Assembly: GCF_032854445.1 (NCBI RefSeq)
Contig: NC_088303.1
Coordinates: forward strand, 8,813,501-8,877,500
Direction of reading: 5' to 3'
Length of the DNA: 64,000 bases
From: Liolophura sinensis
Taxonomy: Eukaryota > Mollusca > Polyplacophora > Chitonida > Chitonidae
Both the position numbers and the translations under genes were made by a program. The notes below the pieces were generated by a model that was given only the letters and a program-made list of their open reading frames with translations, was not told the origin of the DNA and did no database searches. The stretch's first letter is position 1. Every line of letters starts with the position of its first letter. Shown one piece after another: positions 12,411-22,728 of the stretch.

Positions 12411-13695
12411 ACTAGAATGGATCTGCGAATAGCAGATCCTAGGCCGGGATCCCCGATCTGATCGATGACGTTTTCCCCTTCATGTTCTGTGTTCGAAGGA
12501 CACATGTTCCATATACACGGCTTTCAAAGTTTCCATGCGACCTTACACCGTTTGTCACTGAGGGCAGTCGGCCGGTCATATGCATTCCCTCGAATAGATC
12601 AGCGACCTTGATGATTCTGCGCTATGCCCAGTGAAAAACGGTCGTCCCTTGGCAGACTTAGCCCGCTATTGGTAAGAAATAAGGCAAAAACACGACCAGT
12701 GTAACAGCAAGTTTGAACTTCCACGTCTCAATCCACGACCTGCCATGCACAGACTCAAAGCTCTACTGATAGCTCGGCTGTTGTCAGAAAGTCAACACTT
12801 AGAACACATGTCCATACCCTGACCTGGTTAGCGTATAGTAAAAAAGACAAGGTCTGCCCAAAACAAAGCTAACTTTTACAGGTCCACGTCGTTTGCTGTT
12901 GTAGTTAGATGTCTACGCCATCTAATAGAGTACTGGAGTTAGATGGGAACTGGAATCAATGTCATCCTACAACCGTTTCGGGAAATCACGGACAGTGTAG
13001 CCGAAAGCATCAGGTCAAATACTACAAACCCAGTCCAGTCCCCGTCTAACTCCATGTTAAAGCAATGGGATTCCCACCTTTTTCTAAACAAAAAATGGTG
13101 TTGTCATTTAAACGCTTGTAGCGAAAAATCTAACGATCGCAGCTCAAATCCGTTGACGAATGCTCGAAAGAGCATGTCTTGGGCTACAATTTCGTGCAGG
13201 TTGCACATTTCTAGCTCCCACAGATCTCGAGTTACAGGTCATTGAAGTTACGTCACTTTTTTGAGTTTTTTGCTTATATCTCAAAAAGTTACACAGATAT
13301 GCAAAAAATACAAGCAGATTCAGAATCAGCAGCTCAAGATACACCAGAATACGTTCAGAACATTTGAACTTTGAGAACTTTTTGTGACGTCATAAATTCG
13401 ACCAATGGCGAACTTCCAGAATTTTGACCGGAAGTAAACCATTTTCGCAAACTTTAAAGAACTCGTAACTTACTAGCAGCATGTCAAATTTGAAACCGAT
13501 CGGTTCAGTGGTTCTGGAGAAGAAGATTTTTAAAGATTTTACACAAAATCCAATATGGCGGCCGAACCACGTGACATAACAAAAAAGTGGAGAATTTGTC
13601 CCGAGATATTCACCGCCAGAATATGTGTGCAAAATTTCAGACCTGTATGTTAAACGGTAAAAAAGTTTCCATGCGAACAAAGTCGGTGAAAAAAA

Positions 13696-13733
<38 letters not shown>

Positions 13734-13840
13734 GAAAAAACAGAACGATTACAATAGGGATCCCGTTCGGGAGAACGGGATCCCTAAAAACAGAACGATT
13801 ACAATAGGGATCCCGTTCCGGAAGAACGGGATCCCTAATA
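12411..13840 (+). repeat. Array unit 10, with two hairpin cassettes
   Basis: A 1430 bp monomer. The segment at 12780-12830 is shortened relative to other units. The motif block spans 13385-13573. A long (AAT)n tract at about 13697-13732 precedes two hairpin cassettes, the second with the CGGAA-type loop. Confidence 0.9.
13756..13836. repeat. Two GGGATCCC hairpin cassettes
   Basis: Hairpins at 13756-13785 (GGGA loop) and 13806-13836 (CGGAA loop), spaced 50 bp, between the (AAT)n tract and the next ACTAG. Confidence 0.94.
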
Positions 13841-13908
13841 ACTAGAATGGATCTGCGAATAGCAGATCCTAGGCCGGGATCCCGGATCGGATTGATGACG
13901 TTTTCCCC

Positions 13909-14710
13909 AACCAATAATACACGGCTCTTGTAACAGCAAGTTTATGTAAATGTGCCGAATGTGGTTAATCTGCCTTAGGAATTCTTTGAAAACGTGCATG
14001 TCCTGTGTTTGTTGACGTAGATCAAAGAGTTTTAGCACACATAGACTACATGTGTAACGCTTAGCACTCAGTGATTTTCAGCTTTACAGCTGTAACGGTT
14101 ATCTCTCACCAGACCTCCAAATATGGTGAAAAATTGCGCTTTTTGGCTATTTGATGGCAATATGCGGAAAAACTGTACGTCGCCATCAAGAAATATTCCC
14201 AAATTCATGATCAGGACGTCAAACTACTTCCGGTAGCATGCTCACAATGTTCGTGTGTTCATCTTAGTCGCAAATGCATTTAAAATGCATCATATAACAT
14301 GGGGACGTCAAAGTGCCAAACATAGCCAATCGGCCATTCGACAATTTTTCAAGACCTCCAACTCCCACATTTATTATGACAGTTCAACGATTTTCCGCAC
14401 GCCTACTGCGCCTATATAGCCCTTAGCACTCAGTCATTTTCAGCTCCACAACTACAGCAGTTTTGTGTCACGTGACCTCCAAACACGGGCGAAAATTACA
14501 CTTTTTCGCACTTTCATAGCAATTGGCGACAAAACCGTGCGTCGAAGAAAAAAAAATACCACACTCGTGATCAGAACATCAAACTACGCCTAGCAGCCTA
14601 CTTAAAACGTTAAAATTGACAACATTTTCATTGCCGTCCAAATTGGCTAAGCTGGGATCGAACTCTGACATGACTGACAGGCGTCAGTCATGTCAGTTGT
14701 AGATACATGT
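13909..14710 (+). repeat. Alternative block A2 inside array unit 11
   Basis: The second copy of the replacement block, diverged by scattered substitutions and with about 95 bp of extra sequence at its left. The same 362 bp internal dimer is seen (14066 and 14428). GGGATCGAACTC at 14653-14664 again gives a box-B-like sequence on the minus strand. It is followed at once by a perfect 14 bp arm hairpin at 14665-14696, and then the standard monomer resumes. Confidence 0.85.
14665..14696. repeat. Perfect hairpin at the right end of block A2
   Basis: CTGACATGACTGAC and its exact reverse complement flank the loop AGGC. The corresponding place in unit 6 has only the left arm in degraded form (CTGACATGACTAAC). 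Confidence 0.9.
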
Positions 14711-15544
14711 TGCTGTTGTAGATAGATCTCTACGCCTTCTAATAGAGTACTGGAGTTAGATGGGAACTGGAATCAATGTCATCCTACAACCGTTTAGGGA
14801 GATCACGGACAGTGTAACCAAAAGCATGAGGTCAAATACTACAAACCCAGTCCATTCCCCATCTAACTCCATGTTAAAGCAATGGGATTCCCATCTTTTT
14901 CTAAACAAAAAACGGTGTTGTTTTTTAAACGCTTGTAGCGAGAAAACTATTAATCGGAGCTGAAATCCGTTGACGAATGATCGAAAGAGCGTGTCTTGAA
15001 CTACAATTTCATGCAGGTTGCACATTTCTAGCTGCCATAGTTCTCGATTAAAACGCCATTGAAATTACGTAATTTTTTTAGTTTTTTGCTCATATCTCAA
15101 AAAGTTACACAGATATGCAAAAAATACAACCAGATTCGGAATCAGCAGCTCGAGATACATCAGAATTCGTTAAGAACATTTGAACTTTGAGAACTTTTTG
15201 TGACGTCACAAATTCGACCAATGGCGAGCTTCCAGAGTTTTGACCGGAAGTAAACCATTTTCGCAAACTTCAAAGAACTCGTGACTTACTAGCTGCATGT
15301 CAAATTTGCAAACGATCGGTTCAGTGGTTCTCGAGAAGAAGATTTTTAAAAGTTTTAAACAAAATCCAATATGGCGGTCGAACCACGTGACATAAGAAAA
15401 AAACTAAAAATATACCCCTGGAAAATCTCCGCCAGATTGTGTGTACAAAATTTGAGACCTCTGTGTTGAACGGTGTTTGAGTTCTGCTGCTAACAAGGTC
15501 GGTGAAAAAAAAATAATAATAAGAAAAAACAGAACAATAACAAT

Positions 15545-15634
15545 AGGTATCCCGTTCGGGAGAACGGGATCCCTAATAATAAGAAAAAACAGAACAATAA
15601 CAAAAGGGATCCCGTTCGGGAGAACGGGATCCCT
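15545..15634. repeat. Two GGGATCCC hairpin cassettes
   Basis: Hairpins at 15545-15574 and 15605-15634, spaced 60 bp. The first has a G-to-T change in its left arm (AGGTATCCCGTTC) that is not compensated in the right arm. Confidence 0.93.
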
Positions 15635-15641
15635 AATAATA

Positions 15642-16750
15642 ACTAGAATGGATCTGCGAATAGCAGATCCTAGGCCGGGATCCCGGATCGGATTGATGAC
15701 GTTTTCCCCTTCATGTTCTCTGTTCGAAGGACACATGTTCCACATACACGGCTTTCAAAGATTCCATGCGACCTTACACCGTTTGTCATTGAGGCAGTCG
15801 GCCGGTCATTTGTATTCCCTCGAATAGATCGGCGACCTTGATGATGCTACGCTATGCCCAGTGAAAAACAGTCGTCCCTTGGCAGGCTTAGCCCGCTATT
15901 ACTAAGAAATAATGCAAAAACACGACCAGTGTAACAGCAAGTTTGTACATTCACATCTCAATCCACGAATTGCTATGCACAGACTCACTGCTTCACTAAT
16001 AGCTCGGCCACCGTTAGAAAGTCAGCACTTGGAGCAGGGCACATATCCATATCTGTCAATCACCCTGGACTGTTTAACGTATAGTAAAGAGGACGAGGTC
16101 TGCGCAATACAAAGCTAACTTTAACAGGTCCACGTCGTTTGCTGTTGTAGTTAGATCTCTGCGCCATCTAATAGAGTACTGGAGTTAGATGGGAACTGGA
16201 ATCAATGTCATCCTACAACCGTTTCGGGAGATCACGGACAGTGTAGCCGAAAGCATCAGGTCAAATACTACAAACCCAGTCCAATCCCCATCTAACTCCA
16301 TGTTAAAGCAATAGGATTCCCATCTTTTTCTAAACAAAAAACGGTGTTGTCATTTAAACGCTTGTAGCGAAAAAACTTTTGATCGGAGCTCAAATCCGTG
16401 GACAAATGCTCGAAAGAGCATGTCTTGGGCTACAATTTCGTGCAGGTTGCACATTTTTATCTGCCATAGTTCTCGAGTTACAGGTCATTGAGTTTACGTC
16501 ACTTTTTTGAGTTTTTTGCTAATATCTCAAAAAGTTACACAGATATGCAAAAAATACAAGCAGATTCAGAATCAGCAGCTCAAGATACATCAGAATACGT
16601 TCAGAACATTTGAACTTTGAGAACTTTTTGTGACGTCACAAATTCGACCAATGGCGAACTTCCAGAATTTTGACCGAAAGTGAACCATTTTCGCAAACTT
16701 TAAAGAACTCGTAACTTACTAGCTGCATGTTAAATTTGAAACCGATCGGT

Positions 16751-16781
<31 letters not shown>

Positions 16782-17130
16782 ATTTTACACAAAATCCAAT
16801 ATGGCGGCCGAACCACGTGACATAGCAAAAAAGTGGAGAATTTGTCCCGAGATATTCACCGCCAGAATATGTGTGCAAAATTTTAGACCTGTATGTTGAA
16901 CGGTAAAAAAGTTTCCATGCGAACAAAGTCGGTGAAAAAAAAATAATAATAATAATAATAAGAAAAAACAGAACGATTACAATAGGGATCCCGTTCTCCC
17001 GAACGGGATCCCTAATAATAATAATAAGAAAAAACAGAACAATAACAAAAGGGATCCCGTTCGGGAGAACGGGATCCCTAAAAACAGAACGATTACAATA
17101 GGGATCCCGTTCGGGAGAACGGGATCCCTA
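15642..17130 (+). repeat. Array unit 12 (last), with three hairpins
   Basis: A 1489 bp monomer with the motif block at 16631-16819 and three hairpin cassettes, the first with its loop in reverse orientation. The next bases (ATGAAGGGCC) are unrelated, so the array ends at the hairpin instead of at a new ACTAG start. Confidence 0.9.
16984..17129. repeat. Three GGGATCCC hairpin cassettes, first with inverted loop
   Basis: Hairpins at 16984-17013, 17050-17079 and 17100-17129. The first has loop TCCC, the reverse complement of the usual GGGA, inside otherwise identical arms. The third marks the right end of the array. Confidence 0.94.
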
Positions 17131-17213
17131 ATGAAGGGCCTCATCAGCTAGAGTACTTCAGATCCTTCAGAACTGTGGGGACAATTGTCAAGGTCTCTGT
17201 TTTATTATGGGCT
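17131..17213. other. Short unassigned stretch after the satellite array
   Basis: Immediately right of the last hairpin the sequence changes to unrelated single-copy-looking DNA. I see no gene, and no target-site duplication can be tested because the left end of the array is outside the window. Confidence 0.6.
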
Positions 17214-17310
17214 TTTGCTGGCTCAGACAGTTAAAGAACTGACTTGCTGTGACTCTGAGACTCCTAACCATTGAGCTTGTGTGTTCGAATCCAGCTCTTG
17301 CTGCACTGAC
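17214..17310 (+). repeat. tRNA-derived SINE head or tRNA pseudogene
   Basis: The sequence reads TTGCTGGCTCAGACAGTTAAAG (box-A-like, with one extra base against TGGCTCAGTNGGTTAAAG), followed about 50 bp later by a perfect box B, GTTCGAATCC (17283-17292), and the complement of its stem. The spacing is longer than in a class I tRNA, as in Ser/Leu-type or degraded tRNAs, and the acceptor stem does not pair well. I read it as the head of a tRNA-derived SINE on the plus strand with an unclear 3' end. Confidence 0.5.
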
Positions 17311-18369
17311 TGTAGCTTTCAGTCTGAAGATTTGAGACATTTATAGGCCTATATCTGGTTATATATCTCAGTGCCCCAGAAAACTTCAGTACAGCTCTAA
17401 ACAACAATAAACTAAATTTGTAAAGAGAGGCAATTTATGCATGGAGCAACATGGCTTTCACATCGATGTCAGGGTCAGGATACAAAATTAGCAAGCACAT
17501 ACAATTTGACCAAAGTCACAGCATATTTAGAGCAGTAATATGGCAACAATAACCTAAGAGTTACAATAATTCATTAAATTTTCAGAACTATGTAATGATT
17601 AGAATAGTTCTTGAACTTGATCTGGGGGTTCCACAAAATGACACCATACAAAATTTTATTTTCAATTGTACAATGTAAGTACATGTAGGAGTTATTACAC
17701 AGAAATGAAAGCCTGAAAAGATTGACAGACTGACAGACAGAGAGACCCAAATTAATATTTCTTCAAGAAAGACTGTGCCAGTGGATAGACTTGCACTTTA
17801 CCACGGATGCAAACAATTTATCTGACTGAGCGAGCATAGTTGGTAGTGACAAGTAAATATATGCATCAACCACATAATTTGAAAGTAACAGGACCTAGTG
17901 AAATGCTACACTGCGATGAAATGATGGTATTGATTTGGAGGAATGTGACAAAAATGTTTGTGAAATGATGGTATTGATTTGGAGGAATGTGACAAAAATG
18001 TTTGTGACAGTTAGAGAGTGATGTGTAACATGGAAATTTTTATCTTTCGACATTCTAAGTATCAAATGACTTTTGATGGGGAAAAGGGTAGAAAAGGGCA
18101 GAAAAGGGTAAATGTTATTTTCTTCCTTTCTGATCAGTATGAACCCATCACAAAGAATAAGGTCAAGACTTTAAAAGTATTTCAAATATAAGCCAGGCAT
18201 GTAAAACAATGGGTTTCAAGAAAGAACCGATTGCATAAACTAACTACAACTGAGCAGTCAAATTCAGTTCGCAAAAAACAGAAAGACAGTTCCACCACTT
18301 GAACAGACCTCCCACACATTTTGCTCTCTCATCCATCCTGTCTACCTCCCATCCAACCTTCCTATCCAG
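17311..18369. other. AT-rich stretch without a recognisable gene
   Basis: Apart from the 44 bp duplication and a short GAAAAGGG(T/C)A triplet repeat near 18080, I see only AT-rich intron-like DNA. Confidence 0.6.
17917..18007 (+). repeat. Exact 44 bp tandem duplication
   Basis: The segment starting TGAAATGATGGTATTGATTT is present twice back to back (17917 and 17961) without visible mismatch, so the duplication is recent. No ORF covers it. Confidence 0.95.
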
Positions 18370-20290
18370 CACAACTCTAATCCAGACAGACCTCCTATCC
18401 AGACAGGCCTCTAATACAGACAGACCCCCAATCCAGACAGACCTCCTATCTAGACAGTTCTGATATCCATTAAGTCCTGTCATCATGCAGAGAGACGTCC
18501 CATCGATTCAGTCCTTTCATCCAGACAGACCTCCCATTCATTCAGTTCTTTCGTCCAGACAGACCTCCTATTCATTCAGTTCTTTCGCCCAGACAGACCT
18601 CCTATTCATTCAGTCCTTTCATCCAGACAGACCTCCTATTCATTCAGTCCTTTCATCCAGACAGACCTCCTATTCAGCTAGTCCTTTCATCTAGACAGAC
18701 CTCCTATTCATTCAGTTCTTTCGCCCAGACAGACCTCCTATTCATTCAGTTCTTTCGCCCAGACAGACCTCCTATTCATTCAGTTCTTTCATCCAGACAG
18801 ACCTCCTATTCATTCAGTCCTTTCATCCAGACAGACCTCCTAGTCATTCAATCCTTTCATCTTGACAGACCTCCTATTCAGCTAGTCCTTTCATCTAGAC
18901 AGGCCTCCGATCCAGACCTCCCACCCAGAAAGACCTCCCATCCAATGTCCTTTCAACTGGATAGATCTCCCATAAATCAGTCAGTTCTCCCACCCATAGA
19001 GTGTTCCCATGCACAGCCCTTCCAAGCAGTCCGTCCATCCAGGCCTCCCATTAAGACAGCCCTCTCATCCAGGCAAGGCTCCCAAGCACAGTCTTCACAT
19101 TTAGACCGTCCTTTCACCCAGACAGGGCTTCCATGCAGTCTTTACAAGCACAGTTCTCCCATCCAGAGAGGGCTCCCATTAAGACAGCCCTGACATCCAC
19201 GCAGGACTCCCATGCACAGTCTTCACACTCTGACAGTGCTTCCATGCAGTCCCTACAAGCAGAATCCTCCTATACAGGCATAGTCTTCACATCCAGACAG
19301 TCCCACCCAGGCAGTGCTCCCATGTACTGCCCTCCCGTCTTGACAGTCCTCCATGCCATCCTCGTGTCCAAATCGTCCTGCCATCAAGAAAGTCCTCCCA
19401 TCCAGACAAATTCTTTCCATCCAAAGAGTTATCCTATTTACATAGTTTTCCCACCCACAGTCCTGCCATACAGACTCTCCTCCCTTCCAGACAGTCCTCC
19501 CACCCACACAGTCCTGCCATACAGACTCTCCTCCCTTCCTGACAGTCCTCTCACCCACACAGTCCTGCCATACAGACTCTCCACCCTTCCAGACAGTACT
19601 CCCACCCACACAGTCCTGCCATACAGACTCTCCACCCTTCCAGACAGTACTCCCACCCAAACAGTCCTGCCATTCAGACCGTCCTCCCACCCAGTCTCCC
19701 CCCTCTACCCAGTCGTCCCCCTCCATACAGTCTTCCCACTCCACCCAGTCGTCCCCCTCCACCCAGTCGTCCCCCTCCATACAGTCTTCCCACTCCACCC
19801 AGTCGTCCCCCTCCATACAGTCTTCCCCCTCCACCCAGCCGTCCCATCTAAACAGATCTTCCACTCAAAAAGATCTCCCACCAAGACAGTAACCCAATCA
19901 AGACAGTAATCCAATCCAGACAGTCCTCCCCAGGCAGCCACCAAACTCAGCTTTCCCATCCACACACATCTCTCTGCCAGATTCTGCCATCCATTTCTCT
20001 CTAAGACAGCTCTTCCACCCAGATAGTGCTTTCAGAAAGTCCTCCCACCCTGTCTCCCCTCTTCACACAGTCTTTCCATCCAAACAGACCTCTCGTTCAG
20101 GCAGCCTTTCCACTCACAAAAGTCCTCCCACCTAGGCAGTCCTATCCCCAACCCAGTCTTCCCATCCACACTAACTTTCTCAGCCAGATTCTCTCATCCA
20201 ATTCTCCCTTCAACAGTACTTTCACCCACACAGTGCTTCCAGACAGACCTCCCTTCCAGACAGTTTCTCGTCGGCAGTCCTGCAAAATTA
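18370..20290 (+). repeat. Minisatellite domain built on a 17 bp CAGACAG-CCTCCCA unit
   Basis: Nearly 2 kb of C/T-rich repeats related to CCAGACAGTCCTCCCAT. From about 18484 to 18900 the period is 34 bp (2 x 17; e.g. TTCAGTTCTTTCGTCCAGAC), about a dozen copies. From 19457 to about 19700 it is 51 bp (3 x 17; ACAGTCCTGCC at 19457, 19508, 19559, 19610 and 19661). From 19700 to 19850 single 17 bp units alternate CAGTCGTCCCCCTCCAC and CAGTCTTCCCACTCCAC. Both strands give open frames (258 codons on plus, 203 on minus) because the unit has few stops. These are repeat artefacts. Confidence 0.92.
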
Positions 20291-22270
20291 AACGTCATGA
20301 CTACATGTTTCTGCCCTTCCTTTCTCCACCATGTGGCACATTCATGAACAGTGTTACTCCTTGATTATTTGCCTTGGCCCCCCAGCTAACCTGGTGTCCA
20401 GTACAAGCGATTGTCTCACACTTCTGGTCAACTGACTCTCATTGCCTAGCCACTCCAGCAGGTGTTAATCTGCTTCCACTGAAAATTGAGTTAGTTGGCC
20501 AAACTACCACCATGCCCTCGGCAGGTGTATATAGCACTTCCTTTATCACTTTTATATCCCGGAAAATTACCTCCAAAATTTGCAGCGATGACATTAGCCA
20601 TGGGTGCCTCAGACTATCCAAAGGGCAAATGACTATATATCTAGGTCAAGGACACGCAGACAGACACCATGACCAAGAGAGCAAAAGGTGCAAGGTGAAA
20701 GGGGGTTTTGGTACTTGTAACAATAATCAAATGCCATGTAAGATTTAAAGAAGAGCACCACATAGGCATAAATACCTAAAGTACTAGGAAGTTTCTCAAG
20801 GAAGCAGTTTATGCATCAGTTTCAGGGCCCAATTGAATTTTGCTATCAACACCTCATCTAAGCATGGCTCAATCTTCTATCAATTTTTCCACAAATCATG
20901 AGAAACTTAATATGTGTACAACTAAATCTGAGTGGCTAATTTGTCTAACTGCCTCCAAGCGAATGATCTTAAAGTTCGAAGTGGAATAAAGTTAATTGCA
21001 CAAAGTCCTACTCAAGAAGGATGTCTACTGTTGATGTCCTGGGTGGAATCCTTCAGGTACTAGGTAGTGTCCTGTTAACGGGCAAATGCTAGAGTAATAA
21101 GAAGCAACTAGGCCATAGGCCAAACCGCGTATATTTTTCCTCAGGCAAAATGCCATAATGAGGTATGAAGCTAGACAGATAGAAAACATTACACTTGTTC
21201 TACAGACTCAGAAAGCCTTTGGCAGCCATTCAACAGGAAACAAAAAACATGTGTCCCTATTGATTCTGCGAAAAGGGACCAGTGCACAGCAGAAAGGCAA
21301 TTAATGATAGAAAGAACAATCAATGTGTAGGCAAAGACGCTGGTGTGACAAGAACAAGGACCTGTGTACCCACAGTGAGAAAAGCAACCACACCCAGGCA
21401 GTGCTTAACCAACTTCACACCTTCTGGATTTACAGCCAATTTCAAAGAACACAACAAAGAACAGCAAGGGCCTTGTTGGTCTTTGGCTATAAGCTCAACA
21501 CCAGTGGATTTCACACCTATTTGATGAGACGTGATCCAACACAGTGGCAAACACTTAAGAAATATGGCGCTAATCTATGCACAAGTGTGGGTAAGGTGTA
21601 ATCGAGTGGAAAGGATCTGCTCTGCCATAAAATAAACAATATATTATTGTTGTTGTATAGTGCTATACCATGGCAAACAAGCTCACCTAGCTCTCTAAAG
21701 ACACTTCTATTGTAAGGCATAAACACTGCTAATGTGCTACACACAATTCCTCGATTCCCAACATTACCCACTATTGTATGATACACAGGACACAGACCTG
21801 CACAAACTGCACTATCATAGCCATGTCTCCTATTGTTCAGCCAGGGCTTTGTCACGGTCATAAAGCTGTGCATATATGCACCTACTTACACTTTTAATCC
21901 TGAGATATATAATGCACATATTAAAACAAAATAAAGAGTGCTTTGTGATTTCCAAGAAACAATTTCACTCTTCTCAATCCATACAAAAATAACTTAGCTG
22001 CTGAAAGGCATGCACAGTTTTTTATTTTGTCCACTTCAGTTTTCTTTCAATATATTACTTCCGAACCCCATTCCAACAGTTCAAAATGTTAGAACATACC
22101 AACCTATCTTAAGGATACATATGATATAATTTATGAAATTTACATGCAGTTTCTCAGGAATATTTCATTGTCATAGAACCAAAAATCAACCCTGATGCTT
22201 GAGTACTGTCTACATGTAAGGTGTCCAAGGCACTGCACCATGTTTTGTCCACAAAAAGTGAATGCCACAT
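20291..22270. other. AT-rich stretch without a recognisable gene
   Basis: Short open frames near 20374-20748 and 21282-21600 have no recognisable domain, no good splice context and no codon pattern I would trust. Probably intronic or intergenic. Confidence 0.55.
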
Positions 22271-22274
22271 GTAT

Positions 22275-22405
22275 ATACAAAGGGAAGGAAAACGGGCATA
22301 GCCTGGGTAAAACCCACAACCACATGCATGAGCTGGACATGAACTCAGAGTTACCGCATTGGTAAAAGGCTCATGGGTCACTGTGCTGCTCTAGCGCTCT
22401 AAACA
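22275..22405 (-). repeat. SINE fragment, tRNA-like head (family A)
   Basis: On the minus strand the sequence reads GCACAGTGACCC...GGTAACTCTGAGTTCATGTCCAGC, i.e. a degraded tRNA head with box-B-like GAGTTCATGTCC (plus-strand 22335-22346), followed by CCCAGGCTATGCCCGTTTTCC. This continues into the body type seen at 25685-25885 (CCACCATAATACTGG region), so the two fragments complement each other. From memory this resembles an abundant bivalve SINE. Confidence 0.6.
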
Positions 22406-22728
22406 CTTGGTCACAGGAGACCCCAGTCCTGTAGATTGGGGTAGAATGTAGAATATACACTGTAGATGAACATGTATAAAAGTACAACTTTTTTGTTTTG
22501 ATTTGCATCACTTTCATTGCAGAAAAGTCATAGTGGACAACAGATCCTGCATGCCAAATCAAGTCAGAATGTTTGTGCAGGCGTGTTTGGCCAGGGGATG
22601 TTTAGTGGTGGTGGTAAGTACCAAAGCCCCAGTGTGACCAAGGAAATCTACACATTACCAAATGCTTCCGTAAACCTACCATGTAGTTCCATCCATGTTA
22701 ACGCAGGAGTTGGACAAAATGAACTCAC

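Larger units (their letters stand above)
13841..15641 (+). repeat. Array unit 11, with replaced 5' block and two hairpins
   Basis: An 1801 bp monomer. After TGACGTTTTCCCC the standard sequence is replaced by about 800 bp (13909-14710) related to the block in unit 6, and the standard text resumes at TGCTGTTGTAG (about 14711). The motif block spans 15201-15389. Two hairpin cassettes follow. Confidence 0.9.
1..17130 (+). repeat. Tandem array of complex 1.0-2.0 kb monomers (satellite/megasatellite-like)
   Basis: Thirteen head-to-tail units share the same ordered landmarks: an ACTAG start followed by GGATCTGC...GCAGATCC and CCGGGATCCCGG palindromes, a block containing GGACACATGTTCCACA, CAGTCGGCCGGTCATTTGC, GATCACGGACAGTGTAGCC and CGATCGGTTCAGTGGTTC, then AACCACGTGACAT and a poly-A/(AAT)n tract. 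Starts are at about 435, 1988, 2986, 4282, 5364, 6745, 8733, 10049, 11129, 12411, 13841 and 15642. Unit length ranges from 998 (with an N gap) to 1988 bp through indels, hairpin-cassette number and two replaced blocks. No frame stays open along a monomer in a conserved way, so the repeat is non-coding. The left end lies outside the window and the right end is at 17130. Parts of the body (the GGTTCAGTGGTTCTGGAGAAGAAG region) resemble a dispersed invertebrate repeat I remember, but I cannot assign a named family. Confidence 0.95.

Noticed and set aside
13390-13914. 174-codon minus-strand frame in the satellite with repeated RDPVLP-like peptides
   Set aside because: The repeated peptide is only the translation of the GGGATCCC hairpins and (AAT)n. 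In other units the frame is broken and cassette number varies.
1-17130. rDNA or histone-type tandem gene array
   Set aside because: No rRNA-like conserved cores, no histone peptide and no conserved reading frame in the monomers.
17214-17310. Functional tRNA gene
   Set aside because: Box B is perfect but the A-to-B spacing is long and the acceptor stem does not pair. A SINE head or pseudogene explains it better.
19133-19909. Open frame of 258 codons, Pro/Ser/Leu-rich, and a 203-codon frame on the other strand
   Set aside because: Both come from the 17/51 bp minisatellite. The period of 51 is a multiple of three, so any stop-free phase stays open on both strands.
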